Source: Pseudolabrys sp. (GTDB lineage: Bacteria > Pseudomonadota > Alphaproteobacteria > Rhizobiales > Xanthobacteraceae). Taken from it: a stretch of 64,000 nucleotides of DNA. The translations under genes and the position numbers were made by a program. Below, piece after piece: positions 33,947 through 43,023 of this stretch; within the stretch, counting starts at the first letter, position 1, and every line of letters starts with the position of its first letter. The stretch is taken from positions 62,001 through 126,000 of the forward strand of contig JAFIGS010000010.1 in NCBI GenBank assembly GCA_017849615.1. Direction: 5' to 3'. The notes below the pieces were generated by a model, which did no database searches, was not told the DNA's origin, and worked only from the letters and a program-made list of their open reading frames with translations.

Positions 33947-35209
33947 ATGAACAAGCCCGCTGCGACCAACCTCCGTATCGACCCCGAACGCCTATGGGGC
34001 GATCTCATGGAGACCGCCAGGATCGGTGGCACGGCGAAAGGCGGCATCTGCCGCCTCACCCTCACTGACCTCGACCGGCAGGTGCGCGACTGGTTCAAGG
34101 CGGCCGCGGAAAGCCTCGGCTGCACCGTCACGGTCGACGACATGGGCGCGATGTTCGCGCGACGCCCAGGACAGCGGAACGACATCCCGCCGATCGTCAT
34201 GGGCAGCCATCTCGACACCCAGCCAACCGGCGGAAAATTTGACGGGACTCTTGGCGTGCTCGGGGCGCTCGAAGCGCTCCGTGCGCTCCACCGCGCCGGC
34301 TACGAGACCTTTGCGCCCATCGAGGTGGTGAACTGGACCAACGAGGAGGGCTCGCGCTTCGCCCCCGCCATGGTGGCGTCGGGCGTCTTTGCCGGCGTCT
34401 TCACGCGCGACTGGGCGGTGGCGCGGCAGGACCGCGCCGGCGTGAGCTTCGGCGACGCGCTCGAGGCCATCGGCTATCGCGGCGCGCAGCGCTGCGGCGA
34501 CCACCCGCTATCCGCCTTTTTCGAGATTCATATCGAGCAAGGCCCCTATCTCGAAATGGAGAACAAGGACATCGGCGTCGTCACCGGCGTGCAGGCGATC
34601 CGCTGGTTCGAGGCAACCTTCACCGGACAGGACAGCCATGCCGGCACGACGCCGATGCAGGCGCGGCGCGACGCCCTGCTTGGCGCGGCGCGGCTTGTCG
34701 AAGCGGTCAACGCGACCGCGCTTCGCCACAAGGGCGCGGTCGGCACCGTCGGCGTCCTCGAGGTCAAGCCGGCCTCGACCAATGTCATTCCCGGCGAGAC
34801 CTACCTCACCATCGACTGCCGCGACCCGGACGAGGCCGTGCTTGATCGCATGGAGCAGGACATCGGGGCCGCCGCCGAGGCGATTGCCAGCGAACTCGGC
34901 CTTCAAGTCACCTTCAAGAACATCGTCAAGCAGCCGCCGGTGCATTTCGATCCGCAATGCATCGAGGCGGTGCGCCGCGCCGCGGCGTCGGCGGGTTTAT
35001 CGACGCGGGATATCATGTCCGGCGCCGGCCACGATGCCGCCTATGTCGCGCGCGTCGCGCCGACCACGATGATCTTCGTGCCGTGCAAGGGCGGCATCAG
35101 CCACAACGAGGCGGAGTATTCCAGCAAGGAGCAGTGCGCCAACGGCGCGCAGGTGCTGCTGCAGGCCGTGCTCGACTACGATCGAACGCTGGCGGAGAAA
35201 TTTAGCTAG
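33947..35209 (+). CDS. M20 family Zn-dependent amidohydrolase (allantoate / N-carbamoyl-amino-acid hydrolase type)
   Basis: 420 residues. The di-metal ligands His88, Asp99 and Glu133-Glu134 lie in GSHLDTQPTGGKFDGTLGV and VNWTNEEGSRF, and His in FEIHIEQGPYLE is the next ligand. This sequence set marks the N-carbamoyl-L-amino-acid hydrolase / allantoate amidohydrolase / beta-ureidopropionase branch, which releases CO2 and ammonia from ureides. It follows the cyclase-like gene by 27 bases. A dispersed palindrome overlaps its stop codon. Whether the substrate is a ureide, hydantoin derivative or formamide cannot be read off. Confidence 0.9.
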   Translation: MNKPAATNLRIDPERLWGDLMETARIGGTAKGGICRLTLTDLDRQVRDWFKAAAESLGCTVTVDDMGAMFARRPGQRNDIPPIVMGSHLDTQPTGGKFDGTLGVLGALEALRALHRAGYETFAPIEVVNWTNEEGSRFAPAMVASGVFAGVFTRDWAVARQDRAGVSFGDALEAIGYRGAQRCGDHPLSAFFEIHIEQGPYLEMENKDIGVVTGVQAIRWFEATFTGQDSHAGTTPMQARRDALLGAARLVEAVNATALRHKGAVGTVGVLEVKPASTNVIPGETYLTIDCRDPDEAVLDRMEQDIGAAAEAIASELGLQVTFKNIVKQPPVHFDPQCIEAVRRAAASAGLSTRDIMSGAGHDAAYVARVAPTTMIFVPCKGGISHNEAEYSSKEQCANGAQVLLQAVLDYDRTLAEKFS

Positions 35210-35308
35210 TCATTCCGGACGACGCGTCAGCGTCGATCCGGAATCCAGACACACATGGAGCCTTGCCGGATTCCGGGTTCGCTTGCCCCGCAAGCGCACC
35301 GGAATGAC
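35209..35308. repeat. Dispersed palindrome with GTCATTCCGG / CCGGAATGAC ends
   Basis: GTCATTCCGG at 35209-35218 is mirrored by CCGGAATGAC at 35299-35308, with a second inner pair (CCGGAATCC / GGATTCCGG). A smaller copy of the same family is at 48996-49056. Both lie between convergent genes. The family is common in Bradyrhizobium-like genomes. Confidence 0.65.
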
Positions 35309-35316
35309 GCAGTGCC

Positions 35317-35919
35317 CTACATCGCTTCCTTGCGGGCGTGCAGCGCCATGGCGATCAGCGCCACGCCGCCGAACACCATGTTGATGCCGACCAACAGGCC
35401 AAGCGCCCACACCGCGGTCGATGGCAGCCCCATCAGCAGCATCACCGCAAGCGCCAGATCGACGACGCCGCTCGCCAGCATCCAGCCCCACTGGCCGGAG
35501 AACTCGCGGCGATGATCGAGTGAGAAAAAGATCGAGGCGACGCCTTCGATGACGAAGAAGGCGATCAGCACCAAGGTCAGCGACAGCGCGCCTGCGACCG
35601 GTTGCGCCAGCATCCAGCCGCCGGCGAGAATCGCCAGCGCCGCCGAGATGAGCGCCCACCAAAAGCCCGGCGCGTTGCGCATCCAGAACGTCGTGACGAG
35701 GCCGATGACGCCGCTGATCAGGAACAGCCAGCCGAACAGGATGGTCACGGCCAAGGTTGCCAGCGGTGGTATCAGGATGGCTACCATGCCGAGCACGACC
35801 AGCAAGACGCCTTCGGCGAGATAGAGCTTCCAGTGATCGTGGATGGTCTTCGCCACGGCTTTCTGCATCGTGGCGAGATCGGCGTTTTCAGCCGGAGGCG
35901 GCGGGAGATCGGTGGGCAT
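35317..35919 (-). CDS. HdeD family membrane protein
   Basis: 200 residues with about six membrane helices (DUF308), such as LYLAEGVLLVVLGMVAILI, LAVTILFGWLFLISGVIGLVTTFW and VVDLALAVMLLMGLPSTAVW. The internal repetition of the helix pairs is typical of HdeD, which in enterobacteria is linked to acid resistance; here the role is unproven. GGAG lies 6 bases before the ATG. It converges on the M20 hydrolase. Confidence 0.85.
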   Translation of the reverse strand: MPTDLPPPPAENADLATMQKAVAKTIHDHWKLYLAEGVLLVVLGMVAILIPPLATLAVTILFGWLFLISGVIGLVTTFWMRNAPGFWWALISAALAILAGGWMLAQPVAGALSLTLVLIAFFVIEGVASIFFSLDHRREFSGQWGWMLASGVVDLALAVMLLMGLPSTAVWALGLLVGINMVFGGVALIAMALHARKEAM

Positions 35920-35983
35920 GTCAGGCTCCGTGGCGTGGTCCCGGGCAGAAATCTAACCCGGAACGCTGTCATACGCCATTACC

Positions 35984-36496
35984 CTAGTTCTCAACCCAGT
36001 CGGCGCATTTGGGCACGTCGGTCTGCACGCCCCAAGGCATGATCGGCACCGACGAGGTCGAGTTCTTGGGCGATCCCTCGATGATCCGGTCGCTATAGAC
36101 CATGTAGACCAGCACGTTGCGCTTCACGTCACAGCCGCGGACGATCTGCATCTTCTTGAAGAACAGCGAGCGCCGCTGACGGAACACGTCCTCGCCCTGC
36201 TCGAACTTCGTCTTGAATTTCACCGGCCCGACCTGACGGCAGGCCAGCGAAATGTCCGACACTTCTTCGGCGACGCCGATCCAACCCTTGAACCCGCCGC
36301 GTTCCGGAACCGTGAAGTGGCAGGCGACGCCTTCCACTTCAGGGTCGTCGAGCCCGTAGGTTGCGAGCTTGTCGTTCGGCGTCAGCCATTTGAATACGGT
36401 CGACTTCCTGAAGATGAGGTCCGGCTGCTCGGCGGCGGCCGATGAAACGATCGACATGAAAAGTATCGCGACGACTGCGCACGCTGAGCGAAGCAA
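35984..36496 (-). CDS. creA: CreA family exported protein, probable TTG start
   Basis: About 170 residues if started at the TTG at 36496, which has a perfect AGGAGG at 36502-36507, five bases away. An ATG at 36514 contains that same AGGAGG inside its reading frame and would give a poor signal peptide, so TTG is preferred. The signal peptide ends near SAA-AEQPDLIF. The rest matches CreA (KWLTPNDKLATYGLDDPEVEGVACHFTVPERGG and CDVKRNVLVYMVYSDRIIEGSPKNSTSSVPIMPWG). CreA is periplasmic and of unknown function. Confidence 0.85.
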   Translation of the reverse strand: MLRSACAVVAILFMSIVSSAAAEQPDLIFRKSTVFKWLTPNDKLATYGLDDPEVEGVACHFTVPERGGFKGWIGVAEEVSDISLACRQVGPVKFKTKFEQGEDVFRQRRSLFFKKMQIVRGCDVKRNVLVYMVYSDRIIEGSPKNSTSSVPIMPWGVQTDVPKCADWVEN

Positions 36497-36646
36497 AACA
36501 TCCTCCTGTGACATTGCGGACAAGCGGCTACGTATAATTACTGATGTTGTATCGCGCAGCGCCAACTACAAGAGGTTGCCCGAGAGGTATCCACCTCTCT
36601 TTCGAGAGCGATCAATGTAAACTGCTCTTCGCAACTGAAATGGGGT

Positions 36647-36692
36647 TTAATTCAACACTAAATTGACATGTCCAATTTAGAAACAATATCGC
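36647..36692 (+). promoter_or_regulatory. Promoter and inverted-repeat operator of the chemoreceptor gene
   Basis: CTAAATTG (36658-36665), seven bases, CAATTTAG (36673-36680) is a perfect inverted repeat. TTGACA at 36663-36668 inside it, with ATATCG about 17 bases on, looks like a sigma-70 promoter, so the transcript would start only about 8-10 bases before the ATG at 36706. A CtrA-like word (TTAA-N7-CTAA, one mismatch) is at 36647-36661. Confidence 0.45.
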
Positions 36693-36705
36693 CCTTATCG
36701 AATCA

Positions 36706-38367
36706 ATGGATACAGCCATGCGCTTGAACACGCCGGTTCTGGACATTGAGTTTTCTCTTGGCGATGGCAAGACCATCGTCTCGACCACGGATCTCCAAGG
36801 CAACATCACTTACGCCAATACCTATTTCGTTGAAGCCAGCGGCTACACCGAAAGCGAGCTCATCGGCAAACCGCAGAACATTCTGCGCCACCCGGACATG
36901 CCGGCGACCGCGTTCAAGGATCTGTGGCAGACCATCAAGGCCGGCCTGCCATGGCGAGGCCTGGTGAAGAACCGTCGCAAGAGCGGCGAGTATTACTGGG
37001 TGATGGCGAACGTCACACCGGTCATCGAGAACGGGCAGGCAATCGGCTACATGTCGGTGCGCACCAAGCCCTCGCGCGAACAGATCGATCTCGCCACCAG
37101 ACTTTACGCGCAGGAGCGCGCCCGGCCCGGCAGCGTCAAGCTCTGCCAGGGCCAGGTGGTCACCTCGTCGTGGCTGAGCTTCTCGTTCATCCAGCGTTTC
37201 TCGATGACGTTCCGCACGCGCATCATCATGGTGATGCTGCTGGCGTCGATCGCCGTTGTCGGCGGCATGGCGGCCACGCAGAACCTGCCGTGGTGGATCT
37301 CGGCCGTGTCGGGCTTCAGCTTCGCCATCGCGGCGTCGGTCTGGTTCTATCTGGAAAGAAATATTCTGGCGCCGATCCGCCATGCGGTACACGTCGCTCA
37401 ATGCATGGCGGGCGGCGACCTTACCAGCCAGACGCAAACGACACGCACCGACGAGATCGGCCAGTTGATGCGCGCGATGGCGCAGCTCAACACCAATCTT
37501 CACTCGATCGTCGGCGACATCCGCAACAACTTCCACGACATCCTCGGGGCGACCGGTCAGCTCGCCAGCGGCAATCGTGATCTGTCGGCGCGCACCGATT
37601 CGCAGGCCGCCGCCCTGGAAGAAACCGCCGCCAGCATGGAGGAACTGACCTCCGCGGTGAAGCAGAACGCCGATAACTCGCGGAGCGGCGATAAATTCGC
37701 GGCGAATGCGCTGCAGACTGCCGAGAAAGGCAGCGGTATCGTCGACAATGTGGTCTCGACCATGGTGGAAATCACCGAGTCGTCCAGCAAGATTTCCGAC
37801 ATTGTCGGCATCATCAACGGCATCGCCTACCAGACCAACCTGCTCGCGCTCAACGCGGCGGTCGAGGCCGCGCGCGCCGGCGACGCGGGACGCGGCTTCG
37901 CCGTTGTCGCGACCGAGGTGCGCAGCCTGGCGCAGCGCTCGGCCGACGCCGCCAAGGATATCCGCGGACTGATCGAGGCGTCGGTGGCCAAAGTCAATCA
38001 CGGCACCCTTCTCGCCAACGAAGCCGGCTCGGCGATGAAGGATATCCTCGCGGCGGTCAATCAGATGACCTCGCTCATGACCGACATCGCCAACGCGTCC
38101 AACGAACAATCCACCGGCATCAGCCAGGTCAATGACGCGGTGATGCAGATGGACCAGGTAACGCAGCAGAACGCCGCGCAGGTCGAAGAATCGTCGGCGG
38201 CGACGGAAGGACTCGAGCAACGCAGCAACAAGCTGATGCAGGCGCTGGAAGTGTTCAAGCTCGGGCGTCAGGGCGCATCCGGCGCGACCGCCACGGCCGC
38301 CACGGCCGCTACGGCTTCGGCCCAGAAGGCTGACAAGCCGCGTCGCGCGATGCGCCGGGCCGCCTAG
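36706..38367 (+). CDS. Aer-like methyl-accepting chemoreceptor (PAS, membrane, HAMP, MA)
   Basis: 553 residues. A PAS domain at about 15-115 ([40 protein letters not shown]) senses redox or a ligand from the cytoplasm. Two membrane helices near 170-220 ([37 protein letters not shown]), a HAMP-like region, then the signalling domain with the conserved hairpin [40 protein letters not shown]. Missing the large periplasmic domain, it resembles aerotaxis receptor Aer. The tail is Ala/Thr-rich. No Shine-Dalgarno is visible; a palindrome and a promoter lie just upstream. Confidence 0.93.
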   Translation: MDTAMRLNTPVLDIEFSLGDGKTIVSTTDLQGNITYANTYFVEASGYTESELIGKPQNILRHPDMPATAFKDLWQTIKAGLPWRGLVKNRRKSGEYYWVMANVTPVIENGQAIGYMSVRTKPSREQIDLATRLYAQERARPGSVKLCQGQVVTSSWLSFSFIQRFSMTFRTRIIMVMLLASIAVVGGMAATQNLPWWISAVSGFSFAIAASVWFYLERNILAPIRHAVHVAQCMAGGDLTSQTQTTRTDEIGQLMRAMAQLNTNLHSIVGDIRNNFHDILGATGQLASGNRDLSARTDSQAAALEETAASMEELTSAVKQNADNSRSGDKFAANALQTAEKGSGIVDNVVSTMVEITESSSKISDIVGIINGIAYQTNLLALNAAVEAARAGDAGRGFAVVATEVRSLAQRSADAAKDIRGLIEASVAKVNHGTLLANEAGSAMKDILAAVNQMTSLMTDIANASNEQSTGISQVNDAVMQMDQVTQQNAAQVEESSAATEGLEQRSNKLMQALEVFKLGRQGASGATATAATAATASAQKADKPRRAMRRAA

Positions 38368-38404
38368 CCATCGGCCTGAAGGCGGGCGCCGCGCGGCGCA
38401 CGCC

Positions 38405-39388
38405 TTAGGCCCAGAGCCGCTCGCCGCTCATGCCCTTGTAGAGATCGGCGACGAATTCGCCGTAGCCATTGAACAACAGTGTCGGCCGCCGCTCGCCGGT
38501 GCCGATCACTTCCTCGGTGGCCTGGCTCCAGCGCGGATGCGCCACCTGCGGGTTCACATTCGCCCAGAAGCCGTATTCCGAGGCCTGCAACGCTTCCCAC
38601 ATACCCTTCGGCCGCTGCTCGACGAATGAGAAGCGCACGATCGACTTGATGGACTTGAAGCCGTATTTCCACGGCACCGCCAGCCGCAGCGGCGCGCCAT
38701 GCTGCTTGAGCATCGGATGGCCGTAGGCGCCGGTGGCGATGAAGGCGAGATCGTTGGTCGCCTCCGCCATCGACAGGCCCTCGATATAGGGCCACGGATA
38801 CCAGGACTGGCGCTGGCCGGGCGCCTGCTTCGGGTTCATGAAGGTTTCCATCTTCACGTATTTGGCCGAGCCGAGCGGGTTGGCGAAGTCCACCAGCTTC
38901 TTCAGCGGGAAGCCGCTCCAGGCGATGGCCATGCCCCAGGCTTCGACGCAGCGGTGGCGATAGGCGCGCTCCTCGACACCCATTTTCTTGATGAGGTCGT
39001 CGGCGTCGATCTCGATCGGCTTTTCGACGAGGCCGTCGATTTTGACGGTCCACGGGCGAATTACCAGCTTCTGCGCCTGATCGACCACGTCCTTGCTCGA
39101 GTTGAACTCGTAAAAATTATTGTAGCTGGCGTTCACCTTCTCGTCGGTGATCGGCCGGTCGAGCGTATAGGTCTCGTTGCGCTTGGCGGGATAGAGCCCG
39201 GCATTGGGATCCGGCAGATTGGCGGCGTCCGACATGCGCTGCGCCTGCGCCATGCCGGGGGCCAAGGCCGGCGCCATCGCCAGCGCGCTCGCCCCGGCAA
39301 TCAACAACTTGCGCCGGTTGAACACGAGGTGTTCGGGCGTGATCTGGCTTTCCGGGATTTCCCAGCCGCGACGACGGATGACATTCAT
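38405..39388 (-). CDS. msrP: Protein-methionine-sulfoxide reductase catalytic subunit MsrP
   Basis: 327 residues, full length. A twin-arginine signal (FNRRKLLIAGASALAM, residues 23-38) sends it to the periplasm with its molybdopterin bound. The Mo-ligand Cys147 is in RHRCVEAW. It reduces oxidised methionines in envelope proteins. The usual membrane partner MsrQ, a haem quinol-linked subunit, is not encoded next to it here: the chemoreceptor is on the other side and EF-G-like gene upstream. It is convergent with the chemoreceptor, 37 bases apart. Confidence 0.93.
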   Translation of the reverse strand: MNVIRRRGWEIPESQITPEHLVFNRRKLLIAGASALAMAPALAPGMAQAQRMSDAANLPDPNAGLYPAKRNETYTLDRPITDEKVNASYNNFYEFNSSKDVVDQAQKLVIRPWTVKIDGLVEKPIEIDADDLIKKMGVEERAYRHRCVEAWGMAIAWSGFPLKKLVDFANPLGSAKYVKMETFMNPKQAPGQRQSWYPWPYIEGLSMAEATNDLAFIATGAYGHPMLKQHGAPLRLAVPWKYGFKSIKSIVRFSFVEQRPKGMWEALQASEYGFWANVNPQVAHPRWSQATEEVIGTGERRPTLLFNGYGEFVADLYKGMSGERLWA

Positions 39389-39504
39389 ATGCGCTGACCC
39401 CTCTGTCGGTCCTGCCTTCTTTATACGAGGTAAGGCGGCAGAGGGATCAAACGCAAATCACGGATGCTTGTGTCGCCTCCCCGGCGTTGCGCAGGGAGAT
39501 GAAG

Positions 39505-41577
39505 CTATTCGGCCGCCCTCCGCGCCGCGACCACCTGATCGGCCTGACGCCCGGCCAGTTCCGCCATATGGTCGAACTTGAAGGCGAAGGAGCCGACCCC
39601 GGCGGTCGCCGAGCGGACCTCGACGATGAGATCGCCGACCTCGGCCTCCGCCAGTTGCGCCCGCACCGTGTCCCAGCCGTCCCAGCCCTCGCGGGTGTCG
39701 AAGCCGAGGATCTGGCCGCGCCGTCCGGACAGGATGGCGTTGATACGCGCGGTGGCGTCGCTCGGGCAGACGATCTCGACCATGTAGATCGGTTCGAGCA
39801 GCACCGGCTGGCACTGCGGCAAGCCTTCGGCGACCGCGATGCGCCCGGCGGTGCGGAACGCCATGTCGGAGGAATCGACGGTGTGATAGGAGCCGTCGGT
39901 CAGCGACACCTCGACATCCACCACCGGGAAGCCGAGCGGGCCGTGCTTGAGACCGTCCTTGACGCCCTCCTCGACCGCCGGGATGTAGTTGCGCGGCACG
40001 ACTCCGCCGGTGATCATGTCGTTGAACTTGAAGCCGCCCTCGCGCGGCATCGGCTTGATCTCGATGACAACATCGCCGAACTGGCCGTGGCCGCCGGACT
40101 GCTTCTTGTGGCGGCCGCGCAGGCTGATCGATTTGCGGATGGTTTCGCGATAGCCGACGGCCGGCCGATGCGTCAGCACCGGCACGCCGTAACGGTCGGC
40201 GAGGCGCTCGGTGGCGACGCGCAGATGCATCTCGCCCTGCCCCCACATCACCACTTCATGACTCTCGGTGTTGTGGATGACCGTCAGCGCCGGGTCTTCC
40301 TCGGTCAGCTTGGTGAAGGCGACGCCGAGCTTGACATCGTCCTTGCGCTCCCTGGCTTCCACGGCCATGGCCAGCACCGGCGGCGACGGCGTGACCGTCG
40401 CCAGCGGCTCAATCGCATGCTTGCCGGCCGACAATGTATCGCCGGTCCTGGCGCCATCGAGCTTGCCGAAGGCGACGGTCTCGCCGGCCCTCGCGGGGCC
40501 CCGCTTGGCAAAAGTCGCGCCCATCAGATTGAACACGCCGGACACGCGGCCGGCATCGCGGCGCGGCGCAAGGAACGACGCGCCGTCGGCGACCTCGCCA
40601 TGGAGAACGCGCGCCACCGACATCTTGCCGCCGTGGGCTGTGTGGTAGGTCTTGATGACGATGGCCGCCGGATCGGCAGACTTGAAGCCGAGGCGCTTCG
40701 CGGTCTCGGCGATGCCGGGCGCTTCGTGGCGCAGCGCCTTCAAAAGCCGCAGCACGCCGTTCGAGCGCGTGGCGACGCCGAGCAACACCGGACACGCCGC
40801 GCCGTCGCGCAATTCCCTGGCCAGATCGTCGAACACCTTGTCGCGCGGCGGCTCCATGTCGCCGAGCAACTGCTCGAGCAGTTCGTCGTCATGATCCGCC
40901 AGCTTTTCCAGCATGGTGAAGCGCGCTTCCTTCTCGCGCTCTTTGTTCTCGCCGGCGAGTTCGATCACTTCGGAAGCGGCGTGCTCGCGATAGACATGGG
41001 CGCGCTCGAGCGCGAGATCGACGAAGCCGGAGATCAGATCGCCGTTCCAGATCGGAATTTGCCGCAGCAACAGCGGCACGCGCGAGGCCGGCTGCAGCAG
41101 CTTGATGGTCTCGCGGACGCGCTTGTCGGCCTTGTCGATCTTGTTGAGGAACAGGAAGTGCGGAATCTTTTGGTCTTCGAGCTCGCGCAGGATAAGCTGG
41201 AGCTGCGGCACCTTCTTCTCATCGGCCTCGCACACGACGACGGCGGCATCGACCGCCGGCAGCACGCAGCGCATGTCGTTGATGAATTCGACCGAGCCCG
41301 GGCAATCGACGAAGGTGTAGCTCTCGCCCATGAACTCCGTCGTGGCGAAGGTCGCCTCGACGCTCATCTTGTGCTGACGCGCCTCTTTCGAGGCATCGCC
41401 GACCGTGTTGCCGGCCTCGACGGAGCCTTGCCGGGCGATGGCGCCGGTGCGCGCCAGAATCGCCTCAAGCAGCGTGGTCTTGCCGCTCTGGAAGGGGCCC
41501 ACCAGCGCGATGGTGCGGGGGCCCTTTGAACTTATCGCCTGCGGATGCGTGCCTTTCTGTTGCGTAGCCTGTTGCAT
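39505..41577 (-). CDS. Divergent elongation factor G-like GTPase
   Basis: 690 residues from the ATG at 41577, which has GGGAGG 6 bases upstream; the frame opens 30 bases earlier. The EF-G layout is kept: G1 GPFQSGKT (27-34), G4 NKID (145-148), domain II, domain III, domain IV (SISLRGRHKKQSGGHGQFGDVVIEI) and a C-terminal AFKFDHMAELA. G3 reads DCPGSVEF, so the catalytic His that follows DxPG in EF-G is Ser95. Switch I (EARQHKMSVEAT) is also changed. It is therefore a paralogue likely slow in GTP hydrolysis or with another role, not the main EF-G. Confidence 0.88.
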   Translation of the reverse strand: MQQATQQKGTHPQAISSKGPRTIALVGPFQSGKTTLLEAILARTGAIARQGSVEAGNTVGDASKEARQHKMSVEATFATTEFMGESYTFVDCPGSVEFINDMRCVLPAVDAAVVVCEADEKKVPQLQLILRELEDQKIPHFLFLNKIDKADKRVRETIKLLQPASRVPLLLRQIPIWNGDLISGFVDLALERAHVYREHAASEVIELAGENKEREKEARFTMLEKLADHDDELLEQLLGDMEPPRDKVFDDLARELRDGAACPVLLGVATRSNGVLRLLKALRHEAPGIAETAKRLGFKSADPAAIVIKTYHTAHGGKMSVARVLHGEVADGASFLAPRRDAGRVSGVFNLMGATFAKRGPARAGETVAFGKLDGARTGDTLSAGKHAIEPLATVTPSPPVLAMAVEARERKDDVKLGVAFTKLTEEDPALTVIHNTESHEVVMWGQGEMHLRVATERLADRYGVPVLTHRPAVGYRETIRKSISLRGRHKKQSGGHGQFGDVVIEIKPMPREGGFKFNDMITGGVVPRNYIPAVEEGVKDGLKHGPLGFPVVDVEVSLTDGSYHTVDSSDMAFRTAGRIAVAEGLPQCQPVLLEPIYMVEIVCPSDATARINAILSGRRGQILGFDTREGWDGWDTVRAQLAEAEVGDLIVEVRSATAGVGSFAFKFDHMAELAGRQADQVVAARRAAE

Positions 41578-41685
41578 GGCAACCTCCCTGGCCGGGAGCT
41601 GGACCAATATTACCCGGCCCGTGGCGCAATCGTTTCAGGCCGGGGCAGCGCTGGCAAGTCACGATTGCGCGCTGCGCTGCAATAA

Positions 41686-42684
41686 TCATTTAAAGTTCAA
41701 ATCGACGAGATTTGCCGCGCTGACGCTTTTGTCGAGCAATCCCTGAGCCTGATACCAGGCGACGCGGCGCTGCAGATCGGCGGTATCGAGGCGCGCCTGC
41801 GCATTCATGTAATGCACCTCACCTTCCGCGTTGGCCTGCGCTTCCTCGCGCCGCGACCGCGGATAGACGTAATACGCGAGAATCTTCGCCGCCTCCTGCG
41901 AGGCCGCGTTGGAGATGCGCTTTGAATATCTGTCGCGGCGCAGAAACGCGGCGGCGTAGTCGGCCGCGCCGCGCCGGTAGGCGCGCAGGAACTTCTCGGT
42001 GACGGCGCGACGGCTTTTCAGCATCGCCGGCGACGCGAACAGCGCGCCGAGCTCCGTATCCGCGAACTGCGAATTCCAGGTGATCAGCTTGGCCCGGTTG
42101 GTCGCCAGCAGATCGCGCGCCTCAATCATCGGCAGCACCGCGATATCGGCGCGGCCCTCGCTGATCGCGGCGGCGGCAGCCTTCGCCGAGCCGGCAAAGC
42201 GGAGCGTGAAGCCGACCACCTTGGCGTCCGCCTTCCTGGCCAGATCGAGCTGATAATGCAGCGTCGAGCCGACGGCATCGACGACCACCACCCCGCTGAG
42301 CAACTGATCGAGCCGGCGCACGCCGCGATCATAGGCGGCGGCGGACACGACCATCTCGTTGCCTTCGTAACCTTCCTTCTCATGCGCCTGAGCGGCCACC
42401 GCCTTGAAGCCCGTCTCGGCCGCCAGCTTCACGGATTCGATGCTCCAGCTCGCCAGCCCGACATCGGTGGCGCCCGCCGCCATGGCCTTCACCACCTCGG
42501 CATCGGTCGCAAAGGCGGTCATGTCGGGCTCGATGCCCTCGGCCTTGAAGTAGCCGCGCGCCGCCGCCAGAAACATCGCTCCGTTACTGGCGGTGCGTGT
42601 GAGCGCAATGGCCACGCGCTCCTGCGACACCGCGGGAGCGGCATTAAATAAGAATAAAATAACTGCGATCAGCCGGAGGAGCAT
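41686..42684 (-). CDS. ABC transporter substrate-binding protein, NMT1/SsuA-like, orphan
   Basis: 332 residues with a hydrophobic signal peptide ending near AVS-QERVAIAL. The mature part (FLAAARGYFKAEGIEPDMTAFATDAEVVKAMAAGATDVGLAS) is the start of the NMT1/TauA/SsuA binding-protein fold for sulfonates, nitrate or pyrimidine-type ligands. No permease or ATPase gene is adjacent, so it is an orphan that may serve another transporter or act as a sensor. Full length. Confidence 0.85.
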   Translation of the reverse strand: MLLRLIAVILFLFNAAPAVSQERVAIALTRTASNGAMFLAAARGYFKAEGIEPDMTAFATDAEVVKAMAAGATDVGLASWSIESVKLAAETGFKAVAAQAHEKEGYEGNEMVVSAAAYDRGVRRLDQLLSGVVVVDAVGSTLHYQLDLARKADAKVVGFTLRFAGSAKAAAAAISEGRADIAVLPMIEARDLLATNRAKLITWNSQFADTELGALFASPAMLKSRRAVTEKFLRAYRRGAADYAAAFLRRDRYSKRISNAASQEAAKILAYYVYPRSRREEAQANAEGEVHYMNAQARLDTADLQRRVAWYQAQGLLDKSVSAANLVDLNFK

Positions 42685-42730
42685 GCCGCATCATAGCCTT
42701 GGCGCTCGATTCGCGCCTGCGGCCGACGCA

Positions 42731-42991
42731 TCAGCGGCTGCGACCGATCAGCATAGCGATGATCGCGGTTGCGGCGAGGGTCGTCAAAAGTGTCTCCCGC
42801 GAGCCGTCGCGCACGACGCCGGCAGCGGCATCGATGGTCTGCCGGCTCAGCGCCACGGCATCGGTCTTGGCCCTGGCGCCGAGCGCTGCCGCGCCGCATA
42901 GGCGCATGGCCACGATCGTGAACATCAACGACGCAATCACCAGAGCCGCGCCGCCGCCGGCCGCGAGGCCCGCAAACGCGACCAAAGGCAA
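42731..42991 (-). CDS. Small two-helix membrane protein
   Basis: 86 codons from a TTG at 42991. Two membrane helices (LVAFAGLAAGGGAALVIASLMFTIVAM and LLTTLAATAIIAMLIGRSR) flank a soluble stretch with a predicted helix. The fold plan (helix, charged linker, helix, GRSR end) recalls the last part of the protein at 55255-55680. Start choice is uncertain because GAGGA lies 15 bases away. Function unknown; supported mainly by composition and position between other minus-strand genes. Confidence 0.45.
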   Translation of the reverse strand: MPLVAFAGLAAGGGAALVIASLMFTIVAMRLCGAAALGARAKTDAVALSRQTIDAAAGVVRDGSRETLLTTLAATAIIAMLIGRSR

Positions 42992-43023
42992 CGCACCCGC
43001 AAAATTCCTCGGCTCACAAAATT

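Noticed and set aside
36703-38220. Long minus-strand open frame opposite the chemoreceptor
   Set aside because: Antisense shadow; no ribosome site, no family.
39487-41529. Very long plus-strand open frame (680 codons) opposite the EF-G-like gene
   Set aside because: It lies wholly antisense to a clear EF-G family gene, is rich in Arg, Asp and His typical of reverse frames in high-GC DNA, and shows no domain.
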